64,000 nucleotides of DNA. Source: Zhongshania aliphaticivorans (lineage in GTDB: Bacteria; Pseudomonadota; Gammaproteobacteria; Pseudomonadales; Spongiibacteraceae). Within the stretch, counting starts at the first letter, position 1, and each line of letters begins with the position of its first letter. The notes below the pieces were generated by a model. That model was not told where the DNA came from. It saw only the letters and a list, made by a program, of their open reading frames with translations, and made no database searches. Position numbers and translations under genes: made by a program. Of this stretch, positions 27,976 through 36,592 are shown one piece after another. The stretch lies in contig NZ_CP014544.1 in NCBI RefSeq assembly GCF_001586255.1, positions 3,007,501 to 3,071,500 of the forward strand, read 5' to 3'.

Positions 27976-28665
27976 TTAGTAGGCACCGGCACCCAGCAAT
28001 ACCGCCGGAATAGTCTTGGCGGTGATCACAATATCGGTGAACAAGTTGCGCTCGCGGATATAACGTAAATCAAGATCAATCTGCTGTTCAAAGCTCAGGT
28101 CGGCGCGACCAGATACCTGCCACAAACCTGAAATACCGGGCAGTGCATTCAAACGCTGACGGTCATAGTCAGTGTATTGCTCAACTTCTGATATCAACGC
28201 TGGACGTGGACCGATCAGTGACATTTCGCCGCGCAGGACGTTGATCAACTGGGGTAGCTCGTCAATAGACAGCTTGCGGATGATATTGCCGACTTTCGTT
28301 ACCCGGGGATCGTTAACAAACTTTCTGCATACGCCATCGCGGTCGCTTTCCATGGCAGCAACTTCGGCATGCAATTTTGCATCGGTGCTCATCGAGCGGA
28401 ATTTGATCATTTTAAAGATCTGGCCGTCTTTACCAACACGCTGCTGGTGGAAGAATACGCCACCGCGACTCTCTAAAAGTATGGCCAAGCCAGTCATCAG
28501 TAGTAGCGGTGACAAAGCCAGAATCAATAAAGCGCTCAACGTGACATCGTAGACACGCTTATAAGCGTCGCGAACCAGCCAGTCATTAAACCGCTGAAGC
28601 TGAGCGAACAGAACAACAAGGAACGAAGGTAGGAAGGTATTAATTTGCTGTTTGATGGCTTGCAT
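27976..28665 (-). CDS. Initiating sugar phosphotransferase, short PglC-like form (copy 1)
   Basis: A 229-residue monotopic polyprenyl-phosphate sugar-1-phosphate transferase. One N-terminal re-entrant hydrophobic helix (TLSALLILALSPLLLMTGLAI), then the QQRVGKDGQIFKMIKFRSM motif, the catalytic SIDELPQLINVLRGEMSLIG with its Asp-Glu pair, and PGISGLWQVSGR. No CoA-binding N-terminal half. Starts polymer synthesis by loading the first sugar phosphate on undecaprenyl phosphate. It differs from the copy at 29987-30676 at only two residues. Confidence 0.9.
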   Translation of the reverse strand: MQAIKQQINTFLPSFLVVLFAQLQRFNDWLVRDAYKRVYDVTLSALLILALSPLLLMTGLAILLESRGGVFFHQQRVGKDGQIFKMIKFRSMSTDAKLHAEVAAMESDRDGVCRKFVNDPRVTKVGNIIRKLSIDELPQLINVLRGEMSLIGPRPALISEVEQYTDYDRQRLNALPGISGLWQVSGRADLSFEQQIDLDLRYIRERNLFTDIVITAKTIPAVLLGAGAY

Positions 28666-28705
28666 GGCTGTGTGCCCCTAGTAATAGATAAACTTGCTAT
28701 TACTA

Positions 28706-28722
28706 CTGCAACCGCTATGCCA
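28706..28722 (-). promoter_or_regulatory. Sigma-54 promoter of sugar phosphotransferase copy 1
   Basis: Minus strand TGGCAT-N5-TTGCAG, about 40 bp before the ATG. The same element, with one base changed, precedes copy 2. Confidence 0.75.
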
Positions 28723-28808
28723 AACCTAAAAATCGATATAACACACTGTTTTTATTATACTTTTACACAAAGCTTTTAACTTAACTCTTATGTCTAACCC
28801 AGTTTGAT

Positions 28809-28821
28809 TTGCATTTTGCAA
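28809..28821. promoter_or_regulatory. LuxO-type box upstream of sugar phosphotransferase copy 1
   Basis: TTGCATTTTGCAA, exact match within a longer palindrome (GATTTGC...GCAAATC). Centre about 94 bp from the -24 GG. Confidence 0.75.
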
Positions 28822-28892
28822 ATCACATCAAGATCAAAATTTAAAACGAGAAACACTTGCCGACAATACTGTCATTTCAAGCAGCGTTAAAA

Positions 28893-29939
28893 TCAGGCCG
28901 CACGACTAAGACCACGCCGTTTATCTGGACTCTCATTAACCTGGCCGAGCCGCCGCCGACAAATTATCCCCATCACATTATCAATCGATTTTCCGCCAAA
29001 TGTTTTATTTAATATTCTGCGATCTAACTGGCAAGCACGATTCAATAAAGCCTTAACGGTGTGCTCCTCAGCTACCTGCGAAGCGTAATATTGCGCTAAT
29101 TCAACACAGCGATAGGCGATAGCCAGTGATCCAATCTCATTCACGACGATAGGATCAAGGCTTTGGCAACGTCGAATCAGTTGATCCCATTGCTCAAAGT
29201 GTTGAACTAACTCCTTTGACACAAGCTCAGCCTGCACACGCCGCCAAGTTAAGACCTCATTAAGGCCCTCAATACTCCAATCGCTCGCGCTAGTAACCCT
29301 CATCCAAAAATGGATATCATCTGTATAATTCAGCTGCTCATCAAAATAGACCTGCTCTACACCCTGAGCACGGTAGCTAATCTCTTGAAGGCCCTTTAGA
29401 ACTTCGCGGCGCATTACAGTCCCTGATGCATTACCAATGGCATTTTCACACAAGATATTCTCAAGTGTGCCTGCCGTTTCAGGACGGTATTTTCTGTAGG
29501 CCTTGCTGAAATCACAGTAGGATATGCACTCGGACTCGCTGTAACTCACCCCAAGGCCTGGATTTGCTGCCAGGTGATAAACATGCTTCTCGAGTTTATC
29601 GGTAGTCCAAACATCACCAGCATTAATAAAAGCAATCAACTCCCCTCTCGCGTGCGCAATACCTGTGTTTCTCGCCCTCGCCTCGCCAGCACCGCAATTT
29701 TTAATGACATACGACTGGTGAATATTAAGAGACGAGCTAACGCTAGTGCTTTGATTCAGCGCATCTGGCCCAACAATTATTATTTCGTAATCAGTAAATG
29801 ATTGGGCTATCACTGACTGTAAGCATTGGCTGAGAAAGCGCGCATTACCGTCAAGGGTCACTATCACGCTTAGTAAGGGTGTAGAAAACATGGCCAACTG
29901 CTGGTCTTTAGGAGCTATGACATTATTTACGATGTGCAT
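28893..29939 (-). CDS. GT2-fold protein with degenerate catalytic motifs
   Basis: 348 residues, full-length GT2 fold (LLSVIVTLDGNARFLSQCL; GEARARNTGIAHARGE) and paralogous to the GT2 at 26712-27752. The usual DDGS is replaced by VGPDALN and the metal-binding DxDD by INAGD, so the nucleotide-sugar/metal site is probably impaired. AAGGATAAAAAA precedes the ATG. It starts 47 bp after the sugar phosphotransferase copy 2 stop and must be co-transcribed with it. Either a pseudoenzyme partner or a very divergent transferase. Confidence 0.75.
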   Translation of the reverse strand: MHIVNNVIAPKDQQLAMFSTPLLSVIVTLDGNARFLSQCLQSVIAQSFTDYEIIIVGPDALNQSTSVSSSLNIHQSYVIKNCGAGEARARNTGIAHARGELIAFINAGDVWTTDKLEKHVYHLAANPGLGVSYSESECISYCDFSKAYRKYRPETAGTLENILCENAIGNASGTVMRREVLKGLQEISYRAQGVEQVYFDEQLNYTDDIHFWMRVTSASDWSIEGLNEVLTWRRVQAELVSKELVQHFEQWDQLIRRCQSLDPIVVNEIGSLAIAYRCVELAQYYASQVAEEHTVKALLNRACQLDRRILNKTFGGKSIDNVMGIICRRRLGQVNESPDKRRGLSRAA

Positions 29940-29986
29940 TTTTTTATCCTTGCGGCGATTCCGGTTTAAGTTTGGTTTAAATTGGC

Positions 29987-30676
29987 TCAGTAAGCGCCGG
30001 CACCCAGTAATACAGCAGGGATAGTCTTAACAGTGATCACAATATCGGTGAACAAGGTGCGCTCGCGGATATAACGTAAATCAAGATCAATCTGCTGTTC
30101 AAAGCTCAGGTCGGCGCGACCAGATACCTGCCACAAACCTGAAATACCGGGCAGTGCATTCAAACGCTGACGGTCATAGTCAGTGTATTGCTCAACTTCT
30201 GATATCAACGCTGGACGTGGACCGATCAGTGACATTTCGCCGCGCAGGACGTTGATCAACTGGGGTAGCTCGTCAATAGACAGCTTGCGGATGATATTGC
30301 CGACTTTCGTTACCCGGGGATCGTTAACAAACTTTCTGCATACGCCATCGCGGTCGCTTTCCATGGCAGCAACTTCGGCATGCAATTTTGCATCGGTGCT
30401 CATCGAGCGGAATTTGATCATTTTAAAGATCTGGCCGTCTTTACCAACACGCTGCTGGTGGAAGAATACGCCACCGCGACTCTCTAAAAGTATGGCCAAG
30501 CCAGTCATCAGTAGTAGCGGTGACAAAGCCAGAATCAATAAAGCGCTCAACGTGACATCGTAGACACGCTTATAAGCGTCGCGAACCAACCAGTCATTAA
30601 ACCGCTGAAGCTGAGCGAACAGAACAACAAGGAACGAAGGTAGGAAGGTATTAATTTGCTGTTTGATGGCTTGCAT
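29987..30676 (-). CDS. Initiating sugar phosphotransferase, short PglC-like form (copy 2)
   Basis: A 229-residue enzyme, same motifs as copy 1 (RVGKDG, KFRSM, DELPQL). The only protein differences are RN to RT and ITAK to ITVK near the C-terminus. The DNA is also almost identical through the gene and about 60 bp upstream, showing a recent duplication or gene conversion. Carries its own sigma-54 element and LuxO-type box and is followed by the degenerate GT2. Confidence 0.9.
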   Translation of the reverse strand: MQAIKQQINTFLPSFLVVLFAQLQRFNDWLVRDAYKRVYDVTLSALLILALSPLLLMTGLAILLESRGGVFFHQQRVGKDGQIFKMIKFRSMSTDAKLHAEVAAMESDRDGVCRKFVNDPRVTKVGNIIRKLSIDELPQLINVLRGEMSLIGPRPALISEVEQYTDYDRQRLNALPGISGLWQVSGRADLSFEQQIDLDLRYIRERTLFTDIVITVKTIPAVLLGAGAY

Positions 30677-30716
30677 GGCTGTGTGACCCTAGTAATAGAT
30701 AAACTTGCTATTACTA

Positions 30717-30733
30717 TTGCAACCGCTATGCCA
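30717..30733 (-). promoter_or_regulatory. Sigma-54 promoter of sugar phosphotransferase copy 2
   Basis: Minus strand TGGCAT-N5-TTGCAA, correct spacing, about 41 bp before the ATG. Confidence 0.75.
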
Positions 30734-30818
30734 AACCTAGAACCCCCTATAACACCATGTTTTTATTATATTTTTCAAAATCCACTCTAGTTAGACCCTT
30801 TATCCAGGACAGTGTGAT

Positions 30819-30831
30819 GTGCATTTTGCAA
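30819..30831. promoter_or_regulatory. LuxO-type box upstream of sugar phosphotransferase copy 2
   Basis: GTGCATTTTGCAA, one mismatch, inside a longer palindrome (GATGTGC...GCACATC). Centre about 93 bp from the -24 GG. The outer arms have changed together relative to copy 1, keeping symmetry. Confidence 0.7.
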
Positions 30832-30987
30832 AGCACATCAGGATAAAAACGTAAAATGAGAATCCTAATGTAGTTATACACTAAAGGTCAGCGGCCGCTC
30901 GACTTCGCCAGAATAGCGCTAACGCAAAACGATATAGCGACATGGCTAAAGGCAACGCGGTAAAGGGTATCTTTACGCGCAACGAAC

Positions 30988-32241
30988 TTACGTCGCATCT
31001 CGCGCCAGAGGCACAGCACCGCGAATAATTGACCGATAAACAGACACTAGGAAAACTGTACTCACGACGCTATAAAGCCCAATCATACCCAGCGCCACGG
31101 CAACACCACCCATATCTGCCAAGAAGAAAATGGACGCCGCAAACACGGCCGTGAAACTGATTGCAATTACATTTTCCGCGCGAAGCCTATCTAAAGCCCG
31201 GAAATACATACTGCCAGAGTCAAATATCATGCGTGGTATTGCCGAAAGACACAGGCAAGTCACCAGCATAGTAGCTGGCTCCCACTGCTCGCCAAACACG
31301 ATTGGCACATATATCGGCGCCAAGAGTGCCTGGCACAAAATAAGCGGCGCAATCACCATAAGCGCGGTTTTCAAAGCGCTAAAATAGCTCTTTGCGACAT
31401 TTTCTCCGTCGCGATAGGCATCACACAACCGAGGAAGCAGGGCGGTGTTAAAACCCGCTGTTAAAGACAGGCTAATTCCTAGGCCCGCGTTTTTAGCGAA
31501 GGCATACAAGCCAAAAACCTCCGGAGACAGAACTTTGCCCAAAATAAACATATCAAACTGATTACGCACATTCTTTAAGCCTTCCGCAAGCAGGACCCCG
31601 CCGGAATAGCGACGCATACTGCGCAATTCAGACCACGCGAATTCAAGGCTTGGCCGCCAGAATACCCGGGTATTGATAATCACCACCCACAGCGAGGCCG
31701 CGAGTAATTTCGGCCAAATGACCGACCAGACACCAAAGCCCATTAACGCCAATACCGCCGACAGCAAATTATCAGCGGTAACGGTTAAGCCCATAATCAG
31801 CCCCGCTTCTTTCATGCGACTACTGCGTTGCAAGAGGTTGAATTGCACCATCGCGAAGGGGTAAATGAGGTGCGTGAAGGCTAATGTTTGCAATAGATCT
31901 TCGAGTATTGGCGCGCCATATAAGCTCGCAATGGCCGGTGCCAAAAAATACTGTAGCAAGAACATGACAAGGCCAATCGCTAGATTTAGCCAAAAGACGG
32001 TAATTGATACGCTACGCAAGTGCGCGTCATCAGCTTTAACAATTAAATTACCGACACCATTACTGGCCAGTATGCGGATTATTTCCGCACTCGCAATTGC
32101 AAGTGCGGCGAGACCGTAGTCATTCAGGGTTAGGTAGCGCGCCAAAATTAAGGTCGTGAGTAAACGTGATACCCGAACCATCATTTCACCGGCGGCGAGC
32201 CAACTTAAATTTTTTAAAAATGTGCGTTTGACGTCACTCAT
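30988..32241 (-). CDS. Oligosaccharide flippase (Wzx-like, MATE/MVF fold)
   Basis: 417 residues from the ATG at 32241 (GGAG upstream). About 12-14 hydrophobic segments; N-terminal FLKNLSWLAAGEMMVRVSRLLTTLILARYL is typical of polysaccharide biosynthesis flippases (RfbX/MurJ-like superfamily), with RAEN near the last third. Moves the lipid-linked repeat unit to the periplasmic face for the polymerase. It lies 117 bp downstream of the EAL gene; no independent sigma-54 element was found, so read-through from that gene is possible. Confidence 0.85.
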   Translation of the reverse strand: MSDVKRTFLKNLSWLAAGEMMVRVSRLLTTLILARYLTLNDYGLAALAIASAEIIRILASNGVGNLIVKADDAHLRSVSITVFWLNLAIGLVMFLLQYFLAPAIASLYGAPILEDLLQTLAFTHLIYPFAMVQFNLLQRSSRMKEAGLIMGLTVTADNLLSAVLALMGFGVWSVIWPKLLAASLWVVIINTRVFWRPSLEFAWSELRSMRRYSGGVLLAEGLKNVRNQFDMFILGKVLSPEVFGLYAFAKNAGLGISLSLTAGFNTALLPRLCDAYRDGENVAKSYFSALKTALMVIAPLILCQALLAPIYVPIVFGEQWEPATMLVTCLCLSAIPRMIFDSGSMYFRALDRLRAENVIAISFTAVFAASIFFLADMGGVAVALGMIGLYSVVSTVFLVSVYRSIIRGAVPLARDAT

Positions 32242-32358
32242 CGCTGGCTCCGCAATTATTAGTATCTGGCACCTTGCAGACAGTGCCTGAGCCAATGCTA
32301 AGCGTTAAATTACAATCATTCTCGACCTATAACAAGCAAGGCCACACCGGTATATTGA

Positions 32359-33216
32359 TTAATTGCGCTTAGGTGTCCATTTCACGATACATTCTTCGAC
32401 ACGCTGGGGCTTGGCAAGTAAAAATCCCTGGGCGCTATCGCAACCAAGTTGCCCAAGAATCTGCATTTGTATTTCGTCCTCAATGCCCTCGGCGACAATA
32501 TGTAACCCCAAACGTTGTGCCATCGCAATAATCGCGCTGCATATCGTAAAGTCATCGTCTTTCAGGTGAATGCCATCAACAAAACTCTTGTCGATTTTAA
32601 GCCCGTCAATTTTAAATTCGCGCAACAAATTAATAGAGGCAAAACCAGTCCCAAAATCATCTAACCAAATTTCAACGCCTTCACTTTGAAAAGCACGGAA
32701 TGTGCGAGCGGCTACATCTGCATTGCGTATCAAGGCCGTTTCTGTCAGCTCCAGTTTCAATGCAGTTGCAGGTATATCTAGCTCCATTAGCAGGAACATC
32801 ACTTGTTCAAAAATATCCCCAGCCACAAATTGCGCGGGCGACAAATTTACTGACATATAAATATCATCAAGCCCTTGTTGCCGAAAAGCCTTTAAATCGA
32901 GCAAGGCTTGACGAAAAATCCATTTACCAATCTCAACGATGTCACCATTATCTTCTGCAAAAGGAATAAAATCGGCTGGGGATACCAAACCGAACTCAGG
33001 TGACTGGCAGCGAACCAGGGCTTCAAAACCCAACAGCTTCCCGGTGCCAAGGGCGAACTGTGGTTGGTACACCATGTAAAAATGATTCTCGCTAATGGCC
33101 TCCGAAATTATTTCGCCCATATAGCGGCTGATATCAGCTTGTTTAAAAATATGGTCAGTGTGTTTAGCAATCATCAGGGTATCTAAATCTTGTTTCTTTG
33201 CGTCTGTAATACTCAT
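32359..33216 (-). CDS. EAL-domain cyclic-di-GMP phosphodiesterase
   Basis: A 285-residue stand-alone EAL protein with a short N-terminal extension and no membrane segment or receiver. The catalytic set is present: FEALVR, SVNLSP, LELTETALI, DDFGTGFASI with two metal Asp, LKIDKSFV, VAEGIED and AQGFLLAKP. It should hydrolyse c-di-GMP to pGpG. Between the flippase and a hybrid kinase, under a sigma-54 element with LuxO-type boxes, so it may tune second-messenger level as polysaccharide and pili are expressed. Confidence 0.9.
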   Translation of the reverse strand: MSITDAKKQDLDTLMIAKHTDHIFKQADISRYMGEIISEAISENHFYMVYQPQFALGTGKLLGFEALVRCQSPEFGLVSPADFIPFAEDNGDIVEIGKWIFRQALLDLKAFRQQGLDDIYMSVNLSPAQFVAGDIFEQVMFLLMELDIPATALKLELTETALIRNADVAARTFRAFQSEGVEIWLDDFGTGFASINLLREFKIDGLKIDKSFVDGIHLKDDDFTICSAIIAMAQRLGLHIVAEGIEDEIQMQILGQLGCDSAQGFLLAKPQRVEECIVKWTPKRN

Positions 33217-33290
33217 ATCCGCCTACCTCTACATTCGTTTACTCCCTTTGCAAAAGAGCCCAGGGAAATCAATCATTAATAAACTAAATA

Positions 33291-33307
33291 GAGCAAGGAC
33301 GATGCCA
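33291..33307 (-). promoter_or_regulatory. Sigma-54 promoter of the EAL gene
   Basis: Minus strand TGGCAT-N5-TTGCTC, correct spacing, about 75 bp before the ATG. Confidence 0.65.
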
Positions 33308-33382
33308 ACACAGAATGAAATAAATTATAATAAAAACAACAGGTTAAAAAATACACACCTAAACACAGAAAATTTGCGTCCT

Positions 33383-33404
33383 ATTTTGCGAATTCAACGC
33401 AAAA
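33383..33404. promoter_or_regulatory. Palindrome upstream of the EAL gene
   Basis: TTTTGCG and CGCAAAA arms separated by 7 bp (AATTCAA). It uses the same half-site as the LuxO-type boxes with wider spacing. Confidence 0.45.
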
Positions 33405-33408
33405 TCAT

Positions 33409-33421
33409 TCTCATATTGCAA
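33409..33421. promoter_or_regulatory. LuxO-type box upstream of the EAL gene
   Basis: TCTCATATTGCAA, two mismatches, centre about 109 bp from the -24 GG. Confidence 0.45.
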
Positions 33422-33436
33422 ATCATAAACGCTGTA

Positions 33437-36400
33437 CTACGACTTGGTATTGAATGTGCCTTCCCGCTTTCTCACAATCCATTTATGCATGCATGCCAAC
33501 ATCGTCACTTTATCGACCGGCTTAGCGAGATAATCGTCCATGCCCGCGGCAATAAACCGCTCTTTGTCACCCGCCATTGCGTTAGCGGTCAGTGCAATAA
33601 TAATTAGGTCTTTGCCCTTAGGTAGCCGACGAATGCCTTCAGTTGCCGCAATGCCGTCGACATTGGGCATATAAATATCCATTAAGATGAGATCATACGA
33701 AAAGTCAGTCACGGCTTTAATCGCCTCTTCGCCGTCGTGGGCAATATCGACTGTGTATCCCGTATTTTTTAACATTGCCTGAATCACTAATTGATTCGTC
33801 ACCCCGTCTTCGGCCAACAATACTCGAATGGTTGGCCACGCTAACTCGCGTGGAAGTAGCGAATCAGTAACAATAGCCGCCGGCGCGGATGCAGTCACCT
33901 CACCACGCGGTAGCGTCAAACTCACGGTGAATATTGCGCCTTTACCCTCAACACCAGTCGCCGTGATATCGCCACCCATCATATTAATTAACCGCTTGCA
34001 GATAACGAGGCCCAGCCCCGTTCCCGAATATCGCCGGTCGGCGCTCGCGTCGAGCTGAGAAAAGGGCATGAACAAGCTTTCAATATCCGAGTCCTTAAAC
34101 CCGATACCGGTATCGGAAACCTCAATTTTTAGTGAGACGTCTTTAACGGATGTCGCGCACACATAGGCGCGCAATGTCACGCCGCCGCGGTCGGTAAATT
34201 TAAGTGCATTACTGAGTAAATTTAATAATACTTGGCGAATACGACCCTGATCCCCGACCAGGGGCACGCATAAGGCTTCATCAACATCGATCGTAAAGTG
34301 TAAGTCTTTGGCCTCGGCACGCGACTTAAGCAGTTCATAGCTACTCGCAATGGTGTCGTTCAGATAAAAAGATTCGCGATCAAGTTCTAACTTGCCCGCT
34401 TCCATTTTACTAATATCAAGTAACTCATTCAGAATCGATAATAATTGCCGGGCCGAATCATTGGCCGTAGTGGCATATTGCTGTTGCTCGTCACTTAGGC
34501 TTTTGTCATCACATAACATGCCCAGTAAGCCCAACACCCCATTTAAAGGGGTGCGTAACTCATGGCTGATGGTAGCGAGAAAATCACTTTTAGCCTGATT
34601 AGCACTCTCGGCCACCACTTTGGCCTCGACTAGCTGCGCCTCTTTCAACTTCAAGCTACTAATGTCACGGTGGAAACCCACTCGCCCGCCGTCGCGCATT
34701 TTGCGCTCAACAATAGCTATCCAGCGGCCATCAGCTAACTGCACTTCGGACATAGCGTCCGCCTTGTGGTGCCGCTCCAGCTCCGATAGGACAAAGCCAT
34801 CGGGGTCGACATTATCTGCCAGTAAATACTGCTCTTGCTCAACACCTGCGGTAAGAAACTGCTTAAAACTCAGACCGCTTTGCAGCGCGTGGCGGCTGGC
34901 GTGATAAAACTCGCGCATTTTTTCATTACTGAGTGCCAGGCGGTCATCTGCGTCATAGACAACGAAGCCATCGGGCTGAGCGTCGATCGCGTCTCGGAAA
35001 CGCGTTTCGCTGCGCTCCAGTGCAGAATTTGTCCGACGTATCGCTAATCGCAACCGGGCTGGCAGGCGTAACAGGACATAGATTAAATAGGCAACAAAGC
35101 CAGCGACAACAAAACTAGCTGCAATACGCAAGCCGCGATCAGCCCGCTGACTGACCCAGCCACCACGCGGCACTGCGCCAAGCTCCCAACTCCCCGCCGG
35201 CAAGCTAACTTTGTTTAAGATTGGCTTCTGCGAAAACACACTCGCGTCACCATGAAATACCGAACCGCTGCTACCTAAGGAATCCGAACCACGAATCGCA
35301 ACCGCATAGTGTGTCTGCAGCTCGTCGACACCCGTCTCCTCTAGTAGCGTTGCTAAATCGACTAAGATGGTTCCAAAGCCCCAGAAATGTTCACCCACGC
35401 CCTGATCTTTCGTAATAAATATTGGTAGGCGGCCGATAAGCGCAACCCCGCCCTGCTTGAGAGTCAGTGGGCCAGCGATCCATAGTTTACGGCTCGCAAT
35501 TGCCATCTCCGCGGCCTGTCTGCGACTGGCGTCGCCCATCAGGTCATGACCTATTGCCGCTTTATTACTTGCTATCGGCCAGACATGGCGCACCACCCCC
35601 TCTGGGGCTAATTGCAGACTGCGGATGCCGCGAATATTATTGCCCAATTCCTCAGCAAAATACTGGAAAGCCTCTTCATCAATGGTTTGCGCCGCGTGAA
35701 CAATGCCACTCAAGCCCTGAACAAGATAGAGTTTGGCATTTAAGGCCGACTCTAACTTGCCGCGGACCAACGCCAGGTCCTGCAGAGTTTGCTGTTCAAT
35801 CTCCGCTAACGCACTTTGCTGCCGATGGTAGTCGTCATTGTAAGCAACTAGAAGTATGGCGAAGAATACGATCAGCGCTGTCATCGCCGCACCAACGCGA
35901 CTGCTTAGCGGCGCTGCAACGGATTTAATTAATCCCCGAAGTCGCTGGAAGTAAGATGGCGCCGCCGAGAAATGCACGGTATTGCCATGCTGCACTTCCA
36001 ACTCTGCCAACCGGCCTAAGTCCCTAAGTACTTGTAATTCATCATTGGAAAAAACCCGGGGCCGCTCGTCCATCACGCAGAGTGTGGCAACTTTATGGCC
36101 ATCCTCAGATGATAGAGCGTAGCCCGCATAGAATCGGATATTGGGTTTACCGACAACAAGCGGGCTATCTGCAAATCGCGGGTCTAATAAGGTATCTTCA
36201 ACAACAAAAACGTCGCTGGTCTGAATAGCGTGACCGCAAAATGATATATCGCGGGGAGTCTCGTTCGCCTCAATGCCTTGCTTAGATTTAAACCATTGCC
36301 GGTCAGAATCAACTAAACAAATAAGAGCAATTTTTACACCAAAATACTGCTGCGCCAGACGGGTAATACGATCAAAGCGCTCCTCTGCTGGCGTATCTAA

Positions 36401-36466
36401 CAAACCTAGATTATGAAGTGCAGCAAGTCGCTTCGGCTCATCAGCAATTGGCGGTGGTATCTGCAT
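33437..36466 (-). CDS. Membrane hybrid histidine kinase (GAF-CHASE-PAS-HisKA-HATPase-REC)
   Basis: A 1009-residue kinase. An N-terminal GAF domain (about residues 25-155, DRQWFKSKQGIEANETPRD), a membrane helix near 195-212, a periplasmic CHASE-type sensor (about 235-430), a second helix near 445-468, PAS (about 485-610), the phospho-His in SHELRTPLNGVLG, ATPase (GTGLGLVICKRLINMMGG) and a C-terminal receiver (LLAEDGVTNQ; LILMDIYMPNVDG). No Hpt, so it needs one in trans, such as the REC-Hpt at 14541. The placement of a cytoplasmic GAF before the first helix is unusual. No sigma-54 element found upstream. Confidence 0.88.
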   Translation of the reverse strand: MQIPPPIADEPKRLAALHNLGLLDTPAEERFDRITRLAQQYFGVKIALICLVDSDRQWFKSKQGIEANETPRDISFCGHAIQTSDVFVVEDTLLDPRFADSPLVVGKPNIRFYAGYALSSEDGHKVATLCVMDERPRVFSNDELQVLRDLGRLAELEVQHGNTVHFSAAPSYFQRLRGLIKSVAAPLSSRVGAAMTALIVFFAILLVAYNDDYHRQQSALAEIEQQTLQDLALVRGKLESALNAKLYLVQGLSGIVHAAQTIDEEAFQYFAEELGNNIRGIRSLQLAPEGVVRHVWPIASNKAAIGHDLMGDASRRQAAEMAIASRKLWIAGPLTLKQGGVALIGRLPIFITKDQGVGEHFWGFGTILVDLATLLEETGVDELQTHYAVAIRGSDSLGSSGSVFHGDASVFSQKPILNKVSLPAGSWELGAVPRGGWVSQRADRGLRIAASFVVAGFVAYLIYVLLRLPARLRLAIRRTNSALERSETRFRDAIDAQPDGFVVYDADDRLALSNEKMREFYHASRHALQSGLSFKQFLTAGVEQEQYLLADNVDPDGFVLSELERHHKADAMSEVQLADGRWIAIVERKMRDGGRVGFHRDISSLKLKEAQLVEAKVVAESANQAKSDFLATISHELRTPLNGVLGLLGMLCDDKSLSDEQQQYATTANDSARQLLSILNELLDISKMEAGKLELDRESFYLNDTIASSYELLKSRAEAKDLHFTIDVDEALCVPLVGDQGRIRQVLLNLLSNALKFTDRGGVTLRAYVCATSVKDVSLKIEVSDTGIGFKDSDIESLFMPFSQLDASADRRYSGTGLGLVICKRLINMMGGDITATGVEGKGAIFTVSLTLPRGEVTASAPAAIVTDSLLPRELAWPTIRVLLAEDGVTNQLVIQAMLKNTGYTVDIAHDGEEAIKAVTDFSYDLILMDIYMPNVDGIAATEGIRRLPKGKDLIIIALTANAMAGDKERFIAAGMDDYLAKPVDKVTMLACMHKWIVRKREGTFNTKS

Positions 36467-36592
36467 GGTAATTCCTGTCGGAAATATTACCCCTGTAAAA
36501 TCGCTAAAATTAATTTACACAGCGTCAGCGTACAACGTCCTTCCATCTAAGCCCCGACAATCCCGCTGCAGAGGAATGACGTTGAACAGGGA

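Larger units (their letters stand above)
30677..30987. other. Intergenic region between sugar phosphotransferase copy 2 and the flippase gene
   Basis: 311 bp. The left half is the sigma-54 promoter and box of copy 2; the right 100 bp beyond the flippase stop shows no gene or clear terminator. Confidence 0.5.

Noticed and set aside
32085-32110. CGCACTCGCAATTGCAAGTGCGGCG-like palindrome in the flippase gene
   Set aside because: It contains GCAATTGC but lies within coding sequence, has the wrong spacing for the LuxO-type box and has no sigma-54 element near it.
32242-32358. Sigma-54 element before the flippase gene
   Set aside because: The best candidates have GG and GC one or two bases off the required spacing.
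35467-35928. 153-codon plus-strand reading frame inside the GAF/CHASE kinase gene
   Set aside because: It is antisense to a well-supported kinase and its translation has low-complexity, Pro/Arg-rich composition with no family features.
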